A stretch of 10,895 nucleotides of DNA from Deltaproteobacteria bacterium (GTDB lineage: Bacteria; Desulfobacterota; Desulfobaccia; Desulfobaccales; 0-14-0-80-60-11), in contig JAFDHU010000027.1 in the NCBI GenBank assembly GCA_019308625.1, positions 1 through 10,895 on the forward strand, read 5' to 3'. The notes beneath the pieces were generated by a model. That model saw only the letters and a program-made list of their open reading frames with translations. It had not been told where the DNA came from and made no database searches. Made by a program: the position numbers and the translations under genes. Positions within the stretch are counted from its first letter, which is position 1; each line of letters opens with the position of its first letter. Shown piece after piece: positions 1 through 5,689 of this stretch.

Positions 1-69
1 CAGGCAGTGGATGGCCTTTTGAAACGCGCCCGCCAAACCCTGAAAGCCGCCCTGAAAGATTGGCTGTAA
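1..69 (+). CDS. C-terminal end of an unidentified protein (partial)
   Basis: An open frame runs from the first base of the window to a TAA at 67-69 and gives the last 22 residues of a protein whose start lies outside the window. The peptide is basic and amphipathic (for example LLKRARQTLKAALKDWL), which looks like a C-terminal helix. Nothing in it identifies a family. It is the only plus-strand gene in the left 4.5 kb and converges on the minus-strand secreted-protein gene. The hairpin at 89-114 lies just after its stop, but the T-run of that hairpin is on the other strand, so it is not clearly the terminator of this gene. Confidence 0.55.
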   Translation, partial: QAVDGLLKRARQTLKAALKDWL

Positions 70-80
70 TAGACGGCGGA

Positions 81-114
81 AAGAAAAAGGTTCCCAAGCG
101 GGAGCTTGGGAACC
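81..114 (-). terminator. Rho-independent terminator of the secreted-protein gene
   Basis: Bases 89-99 and 104-114 form a perfect 11-bp stem around a 4-base loop. Read on the minus strand the stem is followed directly by TTTTTCTT (88 down to 81). It sits 47 bases past the stop of the minus-strand gene ending at 161. On the plus strand the stem is followed by AGAAAAGAG, without a T-run, so termination should be mainly leftward. Confidence 0.85.
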
Positions 115-160
115 AGAAAAGAGTGGGGCTGATCTTCTGCTTTAGGTGGCTTGGCCCGGA

Positions 161-943
161 TTACTGCAGTTCGGGCGTTCCGTCCTCCCCCTTAACCATA
201 CGCACCGTTTCCACCACCAGGCTGCCCAGGCCGATGGCCGCTTTGGCTTCGCTGGAGCCATCTTGGGAGTCGGCCGAAACTTCCAGTCTTGCCTGGACCT
301 CAATTGTCTGAACCCCAGGAACCACATTAGCCAGCAGGAAATTGAAGGCATTGGCTTCCAGGGTGTCCAGGAGCAGCTCCAGCTCCTCGGGCTCCAGGCA
401 ATTATAGTCAATGGTCACTTCATCTGTGTCTGGGTCAACAATAAGGCATTCACCGGTGAAAATGCCCATGAACTTGGCGGTCATGGTCTGGGTGCGATAA
501 TTGAACACCACCCCTTCGGTGCCGCCGATGGGCAGGCTTCTACCCGAGTTGCCAGAGGGCGCGGCATATCTGACATAGCCGTTGGGATCGATGACCCTGA
601 CCCGGACCCGGATAATTCCGGAAGCCGAGGAGGTATCCGTAGAGGTGTCGCCCTCAGAATTTCTTTTGCTTTTGACCTTGGTCTGGGTGTAAATGCCGCT
701 TTCCAGGGAAACATGGAAAAGGAGCTCTTTCTGGTTGGGGGTTTTGATGTAGGTTCTGAGGATGGTTTCCCAGCCGCTATCGCTGGAGCCGGGGGAGCCC
801 TCAGAAGAGACCTCTTTCAAGACATTGATTTGCCCCAGGGCCACTGCCACTTTGGAGCTGGGCATCTGATCAGCCGCCAAGACTGCTCCCGCCGCCAGGA
901 CCAGGGCCAACATTACCGCCAGGACAATTGCCAGTTTTTTCAT
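161..943 (-). CDS. Secreted protein of unknown function
   Basis: This encodes a 260-aa protein from an ATG with a textbook ribosome site (AGGAGG at 952-957, 8 bases upstream). Residues 1-24 form a clear Sec signal peptide: MKK, a hydrophobic core, and an AVLA/ADQ cleavage site. The mature part has a low-complexity Ser/Thr/Asp stretch at about residues 95-108, a probable beta strand IRVRVRVIDPNGYVRYAAP at 111-129, a GTEGVVFNY segment near 141, and only two cysteines (C166 and C182), which could form a disulfide after export. An acidic run EPEELELLLDTLEANAF (184-200) looks helical. No lipobox is present, so it should be a soluble periplasmic or extracellular protein. I do not recognise the family and assign no function. 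It is the last gene before the terminator at 81-114 and probably uses the promoter at 1229-1257, or a closer one that I cannot see. Confidence 0.8.
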   Translation of the reverse strand: MKKLAIVLAVMLALVLAAGAVLAADQMPSSKVAVALGQINVLKEVSSEGSPGSSDSGWETILRTYIKTPNQKELLFHVSLESGIYTQTKVKSKRNSEGDTSTDTSSASGIIRVRVRVIDPNGYVRYAAPSGNSGRSLPIGGTEGVVFNYRTQTMTAKFMGIFTGECLIVDPDTDEVTIDYNCLEPEELELLLDTLEANAFNFLLANVVPGVQTIEVQARLEVSADSQDGSSEAKAAIGLGSLVVETVRMVKGEDGTPELQ

Positions 944-981
944 GTCTCTTTCCTCCTGGAATTTAGAGGACTTTGCCGGGT

Positions 982-1083
982 TTAGATTTCAAAATTGTTT
1001 AGGAAGGATTGAGATATGGTTGAGTGCCAACCGGCCGCCGCAGGCAGCAGCGCGGCGATAAGGGCTGCTTTCCGGAATTTCAC
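982..1083 (-). CDS. Candidate 33-aa signal-peptide-like small ORF
   Basis: A GTG at 1083 opens a 33-codon frame ending in TAA at 982-984. The N-terminus, MKFRKAALIAALLPAAAGW, has the layout of a Sec signal peptide: a basic start, an Ala/Leu core and a small-residue AAAG end. The remainder is short and polar. GGGGGG at 1090-1095 lies 6 bases before the GTG; a stronger AAGGAGG (about 1101-1107) is 17 bases away, beside another in-frame GTG at 1099-1101. The ORF lies 38 bp upstream of the secreted-protein gene on the same strand. It could be a tiny secreted or membrane peptide, a leader peptide, the remnant of a lost exported protein, or chance. I cannot tell which. Confidence 0.3.
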   Translation of the reverse strand: MKFRKAALIAALLPAAAGWHSTISQSFLNNFEI

Positions 1084-1178
1084 CTGAAACCCCCCGGGCA
1101 CCTCCTTTCCCCCGCCGCCGGAAGACTGGAGCTTTCCTGTTCAAGACAATGTGCAGACGGACTTTCCGCGGCGGCCTG

Positions 1179-1221
1179 AAAAAATCCGGTGGGACTTCCC
1201 CTCCGGCCGGGGCATCCGGAT
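1179..1221 (-). terminator. Possible early terminator or attenuator in the leader
   Basis: On the minus strand ATCCGG...CCGGAT (1216-1221 with 1184-1189) encloses an inner CCCC/GGGG helix (1209-1212 with 1198-1201). The structure is followed immediately by six Ts (1184-1179). It begins where transcription from the promoter at 1229-1257 should start, so a stopped transcript would be only about 45 nt. The outer stem has just 6 bp and an alternative pairing GGTGG/CCACC (1223-1227 with 1188-1192) competes with it, so real termination is uncertain. Confidence 0.35.
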
Positions 1222-1228
1222 ACCACCT

Positions 1229-1257
1229 ATTAAAGACCTCCCGCAGCCCGGAGTCAA
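1229..1257 (-). promoter_or_regulatory. Sigma70-like promoter
   Basis: On the minus strand TTGACT (1257-1252) is separated by exactly 17 bases from TTTAAT (1234-1229), matching 5/6 and 5/6 of the consensus. An A/T-rich tract (T6A7 at 1278-1290) lies upstream and could act as an UP-like element. Transcription would start near 1222 and run toward the small ORF and the secreted-protein gene, giving a leader of about 280 nt to the ATG at 943. Confidence 0.6.
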
Positions 1258-1420
1258 GCAAATTCCCTGGCCTTGGCTTTTTTAAAAAAATTGAACAAAA
1301 ATGAATGCCGTATTCAGAAAACTGCACAGGAGGCCGGACCCGGAGCCGCCAGGGAGGCATAACGAGATAATTTTTTCCAGTTACGAGAAAGATTCTTGCC
1401 GGCCGGGAAAGAGGCCGCGG

Positions 1421-2317
1421 TCAGGTCAGGTAGGAGTGCAAGCCGGACAGGAGGAAGCTCACCCCGAAATAGGTGAACAGCACCGCCAGGAAGCCCAGAA
1501 CCGCCAGCCAGGCGATGCGCTTGCCGGCCCAGCCCTTCACCAGGCCGGCCCAGCCCTTCACCAGGCGGGCGTGCAGCAGGCCGGCGTAGATGAACCAGGT
1601 AATCAGGCTCCAGGTCTCCTTGGGGTCCCAGCTCCAGTAGCGGCCCCAGGCCTGGTCGGCCCACACCGCGCCGGTAAGAATCCCCAGGGTCAGGAAAATG
1701 AAGCCGATGGCCACGGCCTGATAGATGAGCCGGTCCAGGTCATGCAAAACTGCGGACGCGGCCCGTCGGGAGGCCACCGGGGTGGGGCGGGCCTGCCAGA
1801 GGTAGAGGAGCGCGGCCCCGAAGGCCAAGCCAAAGGCAGCGTAGCCCAAAAACGCAGTGAGCACGTGGATCAGCAGCCAGTTGCTTTTCAGGGCGGGCAT
1901 CAGGGGCTTGATACTGGCGTCCGCGCCCAGCGAAGCATAAGCCAGGATAAGACAGGCCAGGAGAGCCACCATCGCTCCCAGGAAATCCCGAAGATGGCGC
2001 CGGAAGGACAGCAGCCCCAAAGAGGGCAGGGCCAGGGAGAAAAATACCAGGGACTCAAAAAAGTTGGACAAGGGGACCTGCAAAACCACCAGACGGAGAG
2101 TGGCGGTGAAGGCCTCCGGCGGAGCATGCCGGCTGGCCAACTGATAGGACTGCACCCAACGGCCGGCAAAAGCCCCCAAATGCGCGGCAAGGCCGCAAAA
2201 CAACAGAAAACAGGCCGCCCGGTTGAGCCGCTCCTGCTGCCATAAAGCCGCCCCCACAAACAACAACCCGGCAAACAAATACACCAAGGTGACCACACCA
2301 ATTACCGTGCTGATCAT
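1421..2317 (-). CDS. ccsA: Cytochrome c biogenesis protein CcsA (ResC; CcsB in some databases)
   Basis: This is the 298-aa haem-handling subunit of the System II cytochrome c synthase. It moves haem across the membrane and, with ResB, attaches it to CXXCH motifs of apocytochromes. The sequence is very hydrophobic with about eight membrane segments. The WWD haem-binding signature is clear: WGRYWSWDPKETWSLITW at 224-241. Candidate haem-ligand histidines are H151 (LLIHVLTAFLGY), H249 (LLHARL) and H46, with the family-typical PLSNFFESL near 82-90 and LHSY at the end. The start is the ATG at 2317, with AGGGAG at 2325-2330 seven bases upstream. The open frame continues upstream through the structured spacer into resB, but those codons are not protein-like. 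The length is near the family norm. An exact 21-bp tandem duplication adds LVKGWAG twice after H249. It is co-directional with resB, 152 bp downstream of it. Confidence 0.93.
   Translation of the reverse strand: MISTVIGVVTLVYLFAGLLFVGAALWQQERLNRAACFLLFCGLAAHLGAFAGRWVQSYQLASRHAPPEAFTATLRLVVLQVPLSNFFESLVFFSLALPSLGLLSFRRHLRDFLGAMVALLACLILAYASLGADASIKPLMPALKSNWLLIHVLTAFLGYAAFGLAFGAALLYLWQARPTPVASRRAASAVLHDLDRLIYQAVAIGFIFLTLGILTGAVWADQAWGRYWSWDPKETWSLITWFIYAGLLHARLVKGWAGLVKGWAGKRIAWLAVLGFLAVLFTYFGVSFLLSGLHSYLT
1523..1564 (-). repeat. Exact 21-bp tandem duplication inside ccsA
   Basis: Bases 1523-1543 and 1544-1564 are identical. In frame they encode LVKGWAGLVKGWAG, residues 252-265 of CcsA, in the basic loop between the last WWD-proximal helix and the next membrane segment. 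Because the unit is a multiple of three, the frame is kept and the flanking motifs are intact. Identity at every base points to a recent slippage or duplication event. Confidence 0.95.
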
Positions 2318-2332
2318 AGTTGCACTCCCTTT

Positions 2333-2461
2333 GTGGGGGGGAGGGCCAGGGAGCGTGGCTCCCTGCCCTCCCCCCACGCCCCCCACCCAACCCTTTAAGG
2401 GGTTGGGGGAGGGGGAGCTGGGGGAGGGGGCAGGGGTTTCTGACCCCTGGCCCCCTCCCCC
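2333..2461. repeat. Three consecutive G/C-rich inverted repeats between resB and ccsA
   Basis: The 152-bp spacer is nearly filled by palindromes. Repeat 1 pairs 2333-2354 with 2358-2377 (about 20 bp, two single-base bulges, 3-base loop). Repeat 2 pairs 2386-2393 with 2400-2407. Repeat 3 pairs 2420-2437 with 2443-2461, with small bulges and a 5-base loop. The arms of repeats 1 and 3 share runs of the type GGGGGAGGG. They resemble REP-type intergenic palindromes and may shield or process the resB-ccsA mRNA. None is followed by a T-run on the minus strand, so they are not standard terminators. Confidence 0.8.
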
Positions 2462-2469
2462 AGCAAATC

Positions 2470-3825
2470 TCACAATTTCTGCTTCAACCGGGCGAGGAGC
2501 CGGTTGGTTTTGGCGGTGAAGGTTTCCCGGGCCCGGGGGCTGGCTCCCAGGAGTCGTCCTTCCCAGCGTCCGTCGGGTTTTTGGGTCAGCACCACGGCCC
2601 AGCGCTGGGGGGGCAGGAGGAAGGCCAGACACAGGCCTGGCAGGCTGAGGAGGAAGCCGCTGTACACCCACCAGACGCCGGGGTCGCGTCGGACCTGGAA
2701 GACCGAATAGAATTTGAAGGGCAAGTCTTCCAGCAGCACCCGTCGGGGTCCGGGCTGGTAGAAGGGGGTTCCGGCGCGGTCGGCCAGTTCCGGGTGGTTC
2801 CGGGAGACCCAGAACACCTTGGGATGGCCGGGTCCGCTTTTCACCGCCACCTGCACTGCCGGGCCCAAGCCGTGAAGGTTGCTTGCTACCCGCACCGGAA
2901 TAAGCTGAGCCTTCCCGTCCGGCAAGGTGAGGACTTGGCGCAGGGGGGCCTTAAGCACGTGGCAGTCCTGGCCTTGGCAGACCTTGAGGGTCAGCGGACC
3001 GTCCAGCCGGGTGCCGTAGCTGGACTGATAAAAGGTCAGGCCGCCGAAGGTCACGGGATAGTTGACCCGGCAGGCGGCCTTGGCTACTTCCCGGCCATTT
3101 TGGAAGAAAGTCAGGTCCGAGCGGAATTCGGCCGGGATGCCCTGTTCGTAGAAGCGCACAGTAAAGTCATCCAGGCGGACCTCAAAGCCCAAGGGGCGTT
3201 CGCTGCGGTCCGAGAGCACAAAACTCCGGGCCGATTCCCCTTCCAAGAGCAGAAGTCGGCCTTCCACGCTGCAAAATAGGCTCACCAGGCCGCCCACCAG
3301 GATAAGAAGCAGGGACAGATGGATGATGTAAGGGCCCAAAGGCCGGAAGCGGCCGCGCTCCACCAGAAACACGATGCGGTTGGGGTTTGGGGACGCCACC
3401 CGGGGGCGTCCCACTTCCCGGCGCAAGGCCTTCAGCACGCGGGGGGTGGGGTCGGAGCCGGGGGGGAGGGAAAAGCGGCCGCGCTCCGGCAGGCTCTGAG
3501 CCGTCTCCCAGGTGAGGGGACGGGCCACCCGTCGCAGGGCCTGGGGCAGACCCCGGAAGAGGCAGGCCAGGAGGTTTAGGGTTAAAAGAGCTACTGGCAG
3601 CAGGAACCAGGGGCTGCGGTAGATGTGATGAAGTCCGATGCGCACCAGAAAACCGCCCATCCCGGGGCCGAAACGGGCCAGATAGCGGGCCACCGGCTCG
3701 CCCTGGGGCACTACCGTGCCCACCGTGGCCACCAGGGCCAGCACCAGCAGCAGAATCACCGTGAGCCGGATGGAAGTGAGGTTCCTCCAGAGCCGGGATG
3801 TCAGGTCAGAAAACAATGGCGGCAT
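2470..3825 (-). CDS. resB: Cytochrome c biogenesis protein ResB (Ccs1)
   Basis: This 451-aa protein is the second subunit of the System II cytochrome c synthase; it binds apocytochrome outside the membrane and works with CcsA. Four membrane segments fit the family: about residues 17-39 (SIRLTVILLLVLALVATVGT, followed by VVPQ), 72-92, 164-184 (GPYIIHLSLLLILVGG, containing H169, a candidate haem-contact histidine) and 383-404 (DPGVWWVYSGFLLSLPG). The large domain between segments 3 and 4 (about 185-382) is the expected soluble extracytoplasmic part, including a VTFGGLTFYQSSYG segment typical of ResB. The ATG at 3825 is the first usable start, because an in-frame TGA lies three codons upstream. 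No good ribosome site precedes it, so translation may be weak or coupled. It lies 98 bp after the GcvH-like gene and 152 bp before ccsA, probably in one transcript. Confidence 0.93.
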   Translation of the reverse strand: MPPLFSDLTSRLWRNLTSIRLTVILLLVLALVATVGTVVPQGEPVARYLARFGPGMGGFLVRIGLHHIYRSPWFLLPVALLTLNLLACLFRGLPQALRRVARPLTWETAQSLPERGRFSLPPGSDPTPRVLKALRREVGRPRVASPNPNRIVFLVERGRFRPLGPYIIHLSLLLILVGGLVSLFCSVEGRLLLLEGESARSFVLSDRSERPLGFEVRLDDFTVRFYEQGIPAEFRSDLTFFQNGREVAKAACRVNYPVTFGGLTFYQSSYGTRLDGPLTLKVCQGQDCHVLKAPLRQVLTLPDGKAQLIPVRVASNLHGLGPAVQVAVKSGPGHPKVFWVSRNHPELADRAGTPFYQPGPRRVLLEDLPFKFYSVFQVRRDPGVWWVYSGFLLSLPGLCLAFLLPPQRWAVVLTQKPDGRWEGRLLGASPRARETFTAKTNRLLARLKQKL

Positions 3826-3921
3826 GAGTATTCAAAGGAAGCGGACCGGGACAGATGTCTCCGGCCCCGGGGTCGCTTGCCTGCTTGGGTGGGAAGCAAA
3901 ACAGAATTGGGGGGCAGGTGA

Positions 3922-4323
3922 TCAGTCTTCTTCCAGTTCTTCCTCTTCGCTTAGAAATTCCTCGTATTCCTCCTCGGTCAGGAGGTCGTCGAATTCCTGG
4001 CCGGAGGGCATCTCCACCCTGAGCAGCCAGCCTTCGGCAAAGGGGTCTTCGTTGATGATCTCCGGAACTTCCAGGGCTTCGTAATTGACCTCAATGACTT
4101 CGCCGGAGATGGGGGCGATCAGCTCCCGGCGGCCGTTGCGGGCCTCCACCGCGCTGAAGGCCTCTTCTTTGATGATCTCCTCCCCCTCCTCGGGAAGGCG
4201 CAAAGAATAGATTTCCCCCAGTTTTTCCTGGAGAAAATCGGTTATTCCTAAAGTGACCAGAATTTCATCGTCGGCGCGGACCCAGATATGGTCCCGACTG
4301 AAGCGAATTTCACCGATTTCCAT
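3922..4323 (-). CDS. GcvH-like lipoyl-domain protein lacking the lipoyl lysine
   Basis: This 133-aa protein has the GcvH fold throughout: HIWVR near the N-terminus, LGITDFLQEKLGEI at 25-38, APISGEVIEVN at 70-80, and INEDPFAEGWLLRV at 90-103. In GcvH the lysine of an ESVK-type motif carries lipoate and shuttles the aminomethyl group in glycine cleavage. Aligning back from APISG, that position is N63 (VEARNGRREL), so this protein cannot be lipoylated there. The C-terminus adds a strongly acidic tail (EEEYEEFLSEEEELEED). It is the first gene of a unit with resB and ccsA, not beside gcvT or gcvP. A cytochrome-assembly accessory or scaffold role is possible, but that is inference from position only. 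The start is ATG 4323, preceded by AGG seven bases upstream; the GTG at 4326 is an alternative. The fold is clear; the function is unknown. Confidence 0.8.
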   Translation of the reverse strand: MEIGEIRFSRDHIWVRADDEILVTLGITDFLQEKLGEIYSLRLPEEGEEIIKEEAFSAVEARNGRRELIAPISGEVIEVNYEALEVPEIINEDPFAEGWLLRVEMPSGQEFDDLLTEEEYEEFLSEEEELEED

Positions 4324-4390
4324 CACCGTACCTGTTCCCTAAGTTTTTGAACTAAGGCAAGGTTTTCCAATCCAGGAATATCGCGGGGGA

Positions 4391-4419
4391 AATATAATAA
4401 CCAATCTGGGGTTTGGCAA
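4391..4419 (-). promoter_or_regulatory. Sigma70-like promoter for the GcvH-like/resB/ccsA unit
   Basis: On the minus strand TTGCCA (4419-4414) and TATATT (4396-4391) are 17 bases apart, each 5/6 to consensus. The predicted start of transcription near 4384 gives a leader of about 60 nt. No other convincing promoter was seen in the short gap before resB, which supports co-transcription of the three genes. Confidence 0.65.
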
Positions 4420-4464
4420 GAGTTTTTTTCACGGGATTTTTCATCCGGGCCTCGGTCTCAGGGA

Positions 4465-4493
4465 GGGCCGCCGGGCAGCGGCCCTGGCTTTTT
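4465..4493 (+). terminator. Plus-strand terminator in the divergent region
   Basis: GGGCCGC (4465-4471) pairs with GCGGCCC (4478-4484) around a 6-base loop, followed by TGGC and then TTTTT (4489-4493). It reads rightward, yet the only annotated gene to its left runs the other way. It would stop transcripts running antisense to the GcvH-like gene or isolate the stress-protein promoter that begins at its T-run. Confidence 0.6.
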
Positions 4494-4496
4494 GAC

Positions 4497-4525
4497 TTGA
4501 CATCGATTCCGGGTACTGGTAGAAG
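4497..4525 (+). promoter_or_regulatory. Promoter for the universal stress protein
   Basis: A perfect TTGACA (4497-4502) is followed after 17 bases by TAGAAG (4520-4525), preceded by TG at 4517-4518 (extended -10). An overlapping TTGACT (4492-4497) lies at the end of the terminator T-run, and GATAAT at 4525-4530 is a better -10 hexamer but is 22 bases from TTGACA. A start near 4532 would exclude the ATG at 4529, supporting the ATG at 4577. Confidence 0.5.
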
Positions 4526-4576
4526 ATAATGACATTTTTCACAAAGCCATGCTCACGCCGTGAAGGAGACTATTGG

Positions 4577-5020
4577 ATGAAGCAAGTGCAAAAAATCCTT
4601 TTTCCCATTGACCTGTCCGAAAAATTTGAGGGTTTGCTGCCCTGGGTCTCCACTTTTGTGAACGCCTTTGATGCCGAGCTTCATGTGGTCTTTGTCACCG
4701 AGGACCTGAAAAGCATCTCCTTTATACCCCATGTCAGTCTGGGCCAGTTGCAGCAAGAGGCGCTGAAAGCCGCTGAGCAGAAGATGGCAGCGGCCAAACA
4801 GGAATTTTTCAAGAATTTCAAAAAACTGGTCACCAGGGTGGAGATAGGCAAAGCGGCGGACAAGATCCTGGAAGTAGCCAAGAAAGAAGGGGTTGACCTG
4901 ATTATCATGGGAACTCATGGCCGCCGGGGCTTGGAGGCCAAAATCTTCGGCAGCGTCTGCATGCGGGTGGTCCGGGATGCCGAAGTGCCGGTGCTTACCA
5001 TCCACCCGCCGAGAGCCTGA
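4577..5020 (+). CDS. Universal stress protein (UspA family)
   Basis: This is a 147-aa single-domain Usp. The N-terminal strand KILFPIDLSE has the conserved Asp (D12). The ATP-binding loop near the C-terminus is intact: G112-T-H-G, nine residues, then G-S (GTHGRRGLEAKIFGS), the G-2x-G-9x-G-S pattern of ATP-binding members such as MJ0577. It then ends in the usual VVRDAEVPVLTIH strand. Usp proteins are cytoplasmic, often dimeric, and tied to stress survival; the specific role here is unknown. I chose ATG 4577 because AAGGAGA (4563-4569) lies eight bases upstream and the domain begins there. The longer frame from ATG 4529 adds 16 non-conserved residues and would start before the predicted transcript. 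It is a monocistronic gene with its own promoter and terminator. Confidence 0.9.
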   Translation: MKQVQKILFPIDLSEKFEGLLPWVSTFVNAFDAELHVVFVTEDLKSISFIPHVSLGQLQQEALKAAEQKMAAAKQEFFKNFKKLVTRVEIGKAADKILEVAKKEGVDLIIMGTHGRRGLEAKIFGSVCMRVVRDAEVPVLTIHPPRA

Positions 5021-5049
5021 CCGCCATCCGGAAAAGCGGCCCTACCCGA

Positions 5050-5076
5050 CCCCTTCGGCTCTGCCGAAGGGGTTTT
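5050..5076 (+). terminator. Terminator of the universal stress protein gene
   Basis: CCCCTTCGGC (5050-5059) and GCCGAAGGGG (5063-5072) form a perfect 10-bp stem with a TCT loop, followed by TTTT (5073-5076). It sits 29 bases after the stop at 5020. Confidence 0.8.
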
Positions 5077-5086
5077 GGAGTTTAAG

Positions 5087-5162
5087 GCGGGTCTTTACCC
5101 GCCGTCTGATCCTGAAGTCGGGGTCCTTGTCTGGCCCCTCGGTGGTTCCGAAGGGCGACAAG
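5087..5162. repeat. Two further hairpins in the convergent gap
   Basis: GGCGGGT/ACCCGCC (5087-5104, 4-base loop) and an imperfect hairpin at 5126-5162 (CTTGTC/GACAAG outside, GCCC/GGGC and CGG/CCG inside) fill the gap between the two convergent genes. Neither has a good T-run on the minus strand, so at best they are weak terminators for the PPC-domain gene. Confidence 0.5.
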
Positions 5163-5167
5163 AGGCC

Positions 5168-5614
5168 TTAAGTCAGGCTCAGCAGGGCGAACCCTGTGTT
5201 GGGGTCTTGGCGGCGCAAGGCCTGGGTCCCCACCAGTTCCAGGAGGATGACCTCCCCCACCAGCCAGACGTCCACCCCGGCCCGGCTGCAGCCCACGGTG
5301 GCCCGCCCTTCCCGGCCAGCGGCGGCATGCAGGTGCAAGACCGGTTCCCCCGCCTCGTTGGGAAAGAGGGTTCCCACCCCCAATACCTCCTGGATGCCCG
5401 TCAGGGTATGAACCAGGGGCACGATGGCCTCGGGGCGGCCCGCGTCCGGGCCCACCACCAGCCGACTGCCATCCCGGGCCCCGCCCACATAGATGACCAT
5501 GGCCTCCTGGAGGTCCTGGGCCCGGGCAAAGGCTTCAATGGTGTCCGGCAGGCGTTCGCCTTCCTCCAGCCTCAGCACAAAAATCCGGCCGATGCGGCCT
5601 TCCCGATATTGCAT
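5168..5614 (-). CDS. PPC/DUF296 (PCC) domain protein
   Basis: This 148-aa protein is a single PPC domain (plants and prokaryotes conserved, Pfam DUF296). In plants the domain is joined to AT-hook DNA-binding motifs; bacterial members are stand-alone, usually trimeric, and of unknown function. The sequence shows the family layout: GRIFVLRLEEGERLPDTIEAFA at the N-terminus, IYVGGARDGSRL at 41-52, GVGTLFPNEAGEPVLHLHAA at 79-98 with the HxH (H94, H96) that can bind metal, then GREGRATVGC and EVILLEL. ATG 5614 has GGAGG five bases upstream. A longer frame back to TTG 5683 adds a Pro/Gly/Asp-rich stretch with no family match and no ribosome site, so I rejected it. It lies 75 bp after a 33-aa small ORF and probably shares its promoter. 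Confidence 0.82.
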   Translation of the reverse strand: MQYREGRIGRIFVLRLEEGERLPDTIEAFARAQDLQEAMVIYVGGARDGSRLVVGPDAGRPEAIVPLVHTLTGIQEVLGVGTLFPNEAGEPVLHLHAAAGREGRATVGCSRAGVDVWLVGEVILLELVGTQALRRQDPNTGFALLSLT

Positions 5615-5689
5615 GAAGTCCTCCCACTCGGGGTCCGCGGCCCCGCCTCCGCCGGGGTCATCACCCGGCGGCAGGCCGCGCAAGCCTGA

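Larger units (their letters stand above)
944..1420. other. 477-bp region without a large gene; structured leader
   Basis: This lies between the ccsA stop and the secreted-protein start. A 123-codon minus-strand reading frame at 989-1360 is rich in Arg, Pro and Gly, has no family resemblance, and is cut through by a promoter and a T-run hairpin, so I do not call it a gene. The region holds the promoter at 1229-1257, the hairpin plus T-run at 1179-1221, and a long-range stem pairing 1166-1174 with 1112-1121 (one bulge, loop of about 44 bases). It also holds a short TTTCA/TGAAA hairpin near 1080, the candidate small ORF 982-1083, and a T6A7 tract at 1278-1290 just upstream of the -35 box. I see no terminator directly after ccsA. 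Confidence 0.5.

Noticed and set aside
146..985. 279-codon plus-strand frame opposite the secreted-protein gene
   Set aside because: The minus frame has a signal peptide, ribosome site and terminator; the plus frame has none.
1030..1090. Resemblance to the 4.5S/SRP RNA core (CAGGTG...CCGGAA...GCAGCC on the minus strand)
   Set aside because: Only short pieces match, the conserved internal loop is incomplete, and the same bases form the candidate small ORF.
1150..1260. Cobalamin riboswitch or RNase P-like words (GGGGAAGTCC, GGAAAGTCCG) on the minus strand
   Set aside because: The other conserved blocks of those RNAs are missing, so no class is assigned.
989..1360. 123-codon minus-strand frame in the gap after ccsA
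   Set aside because: It is rich in Arg, Pro and Gly, has no ribosome site or family pattern, and overlaps the promoter and T-run hairpin in that gap.
1301..2245. 314-codon plus-strand frame opposite ccsA
   Set aside because: It is a shadow of ccsA: Gln/Gly/Pro-rich with no domain, opposite a certain WWD-domain gene.
2320..3279. 319-codon plus-strand frame opposite resB
   Set aside because: It is low in complexity and mirrors resB codons; GC-rich genomes give long false frames on the opposite strand.
5615..5683. N-terminal extension of the PPC-domain protein from TTG 5683
   Set aside because: The 23 extra residues are Pro/Gly/Asp-rich and outside the domain; ATG 5614 has GGAGG five bases upstream.
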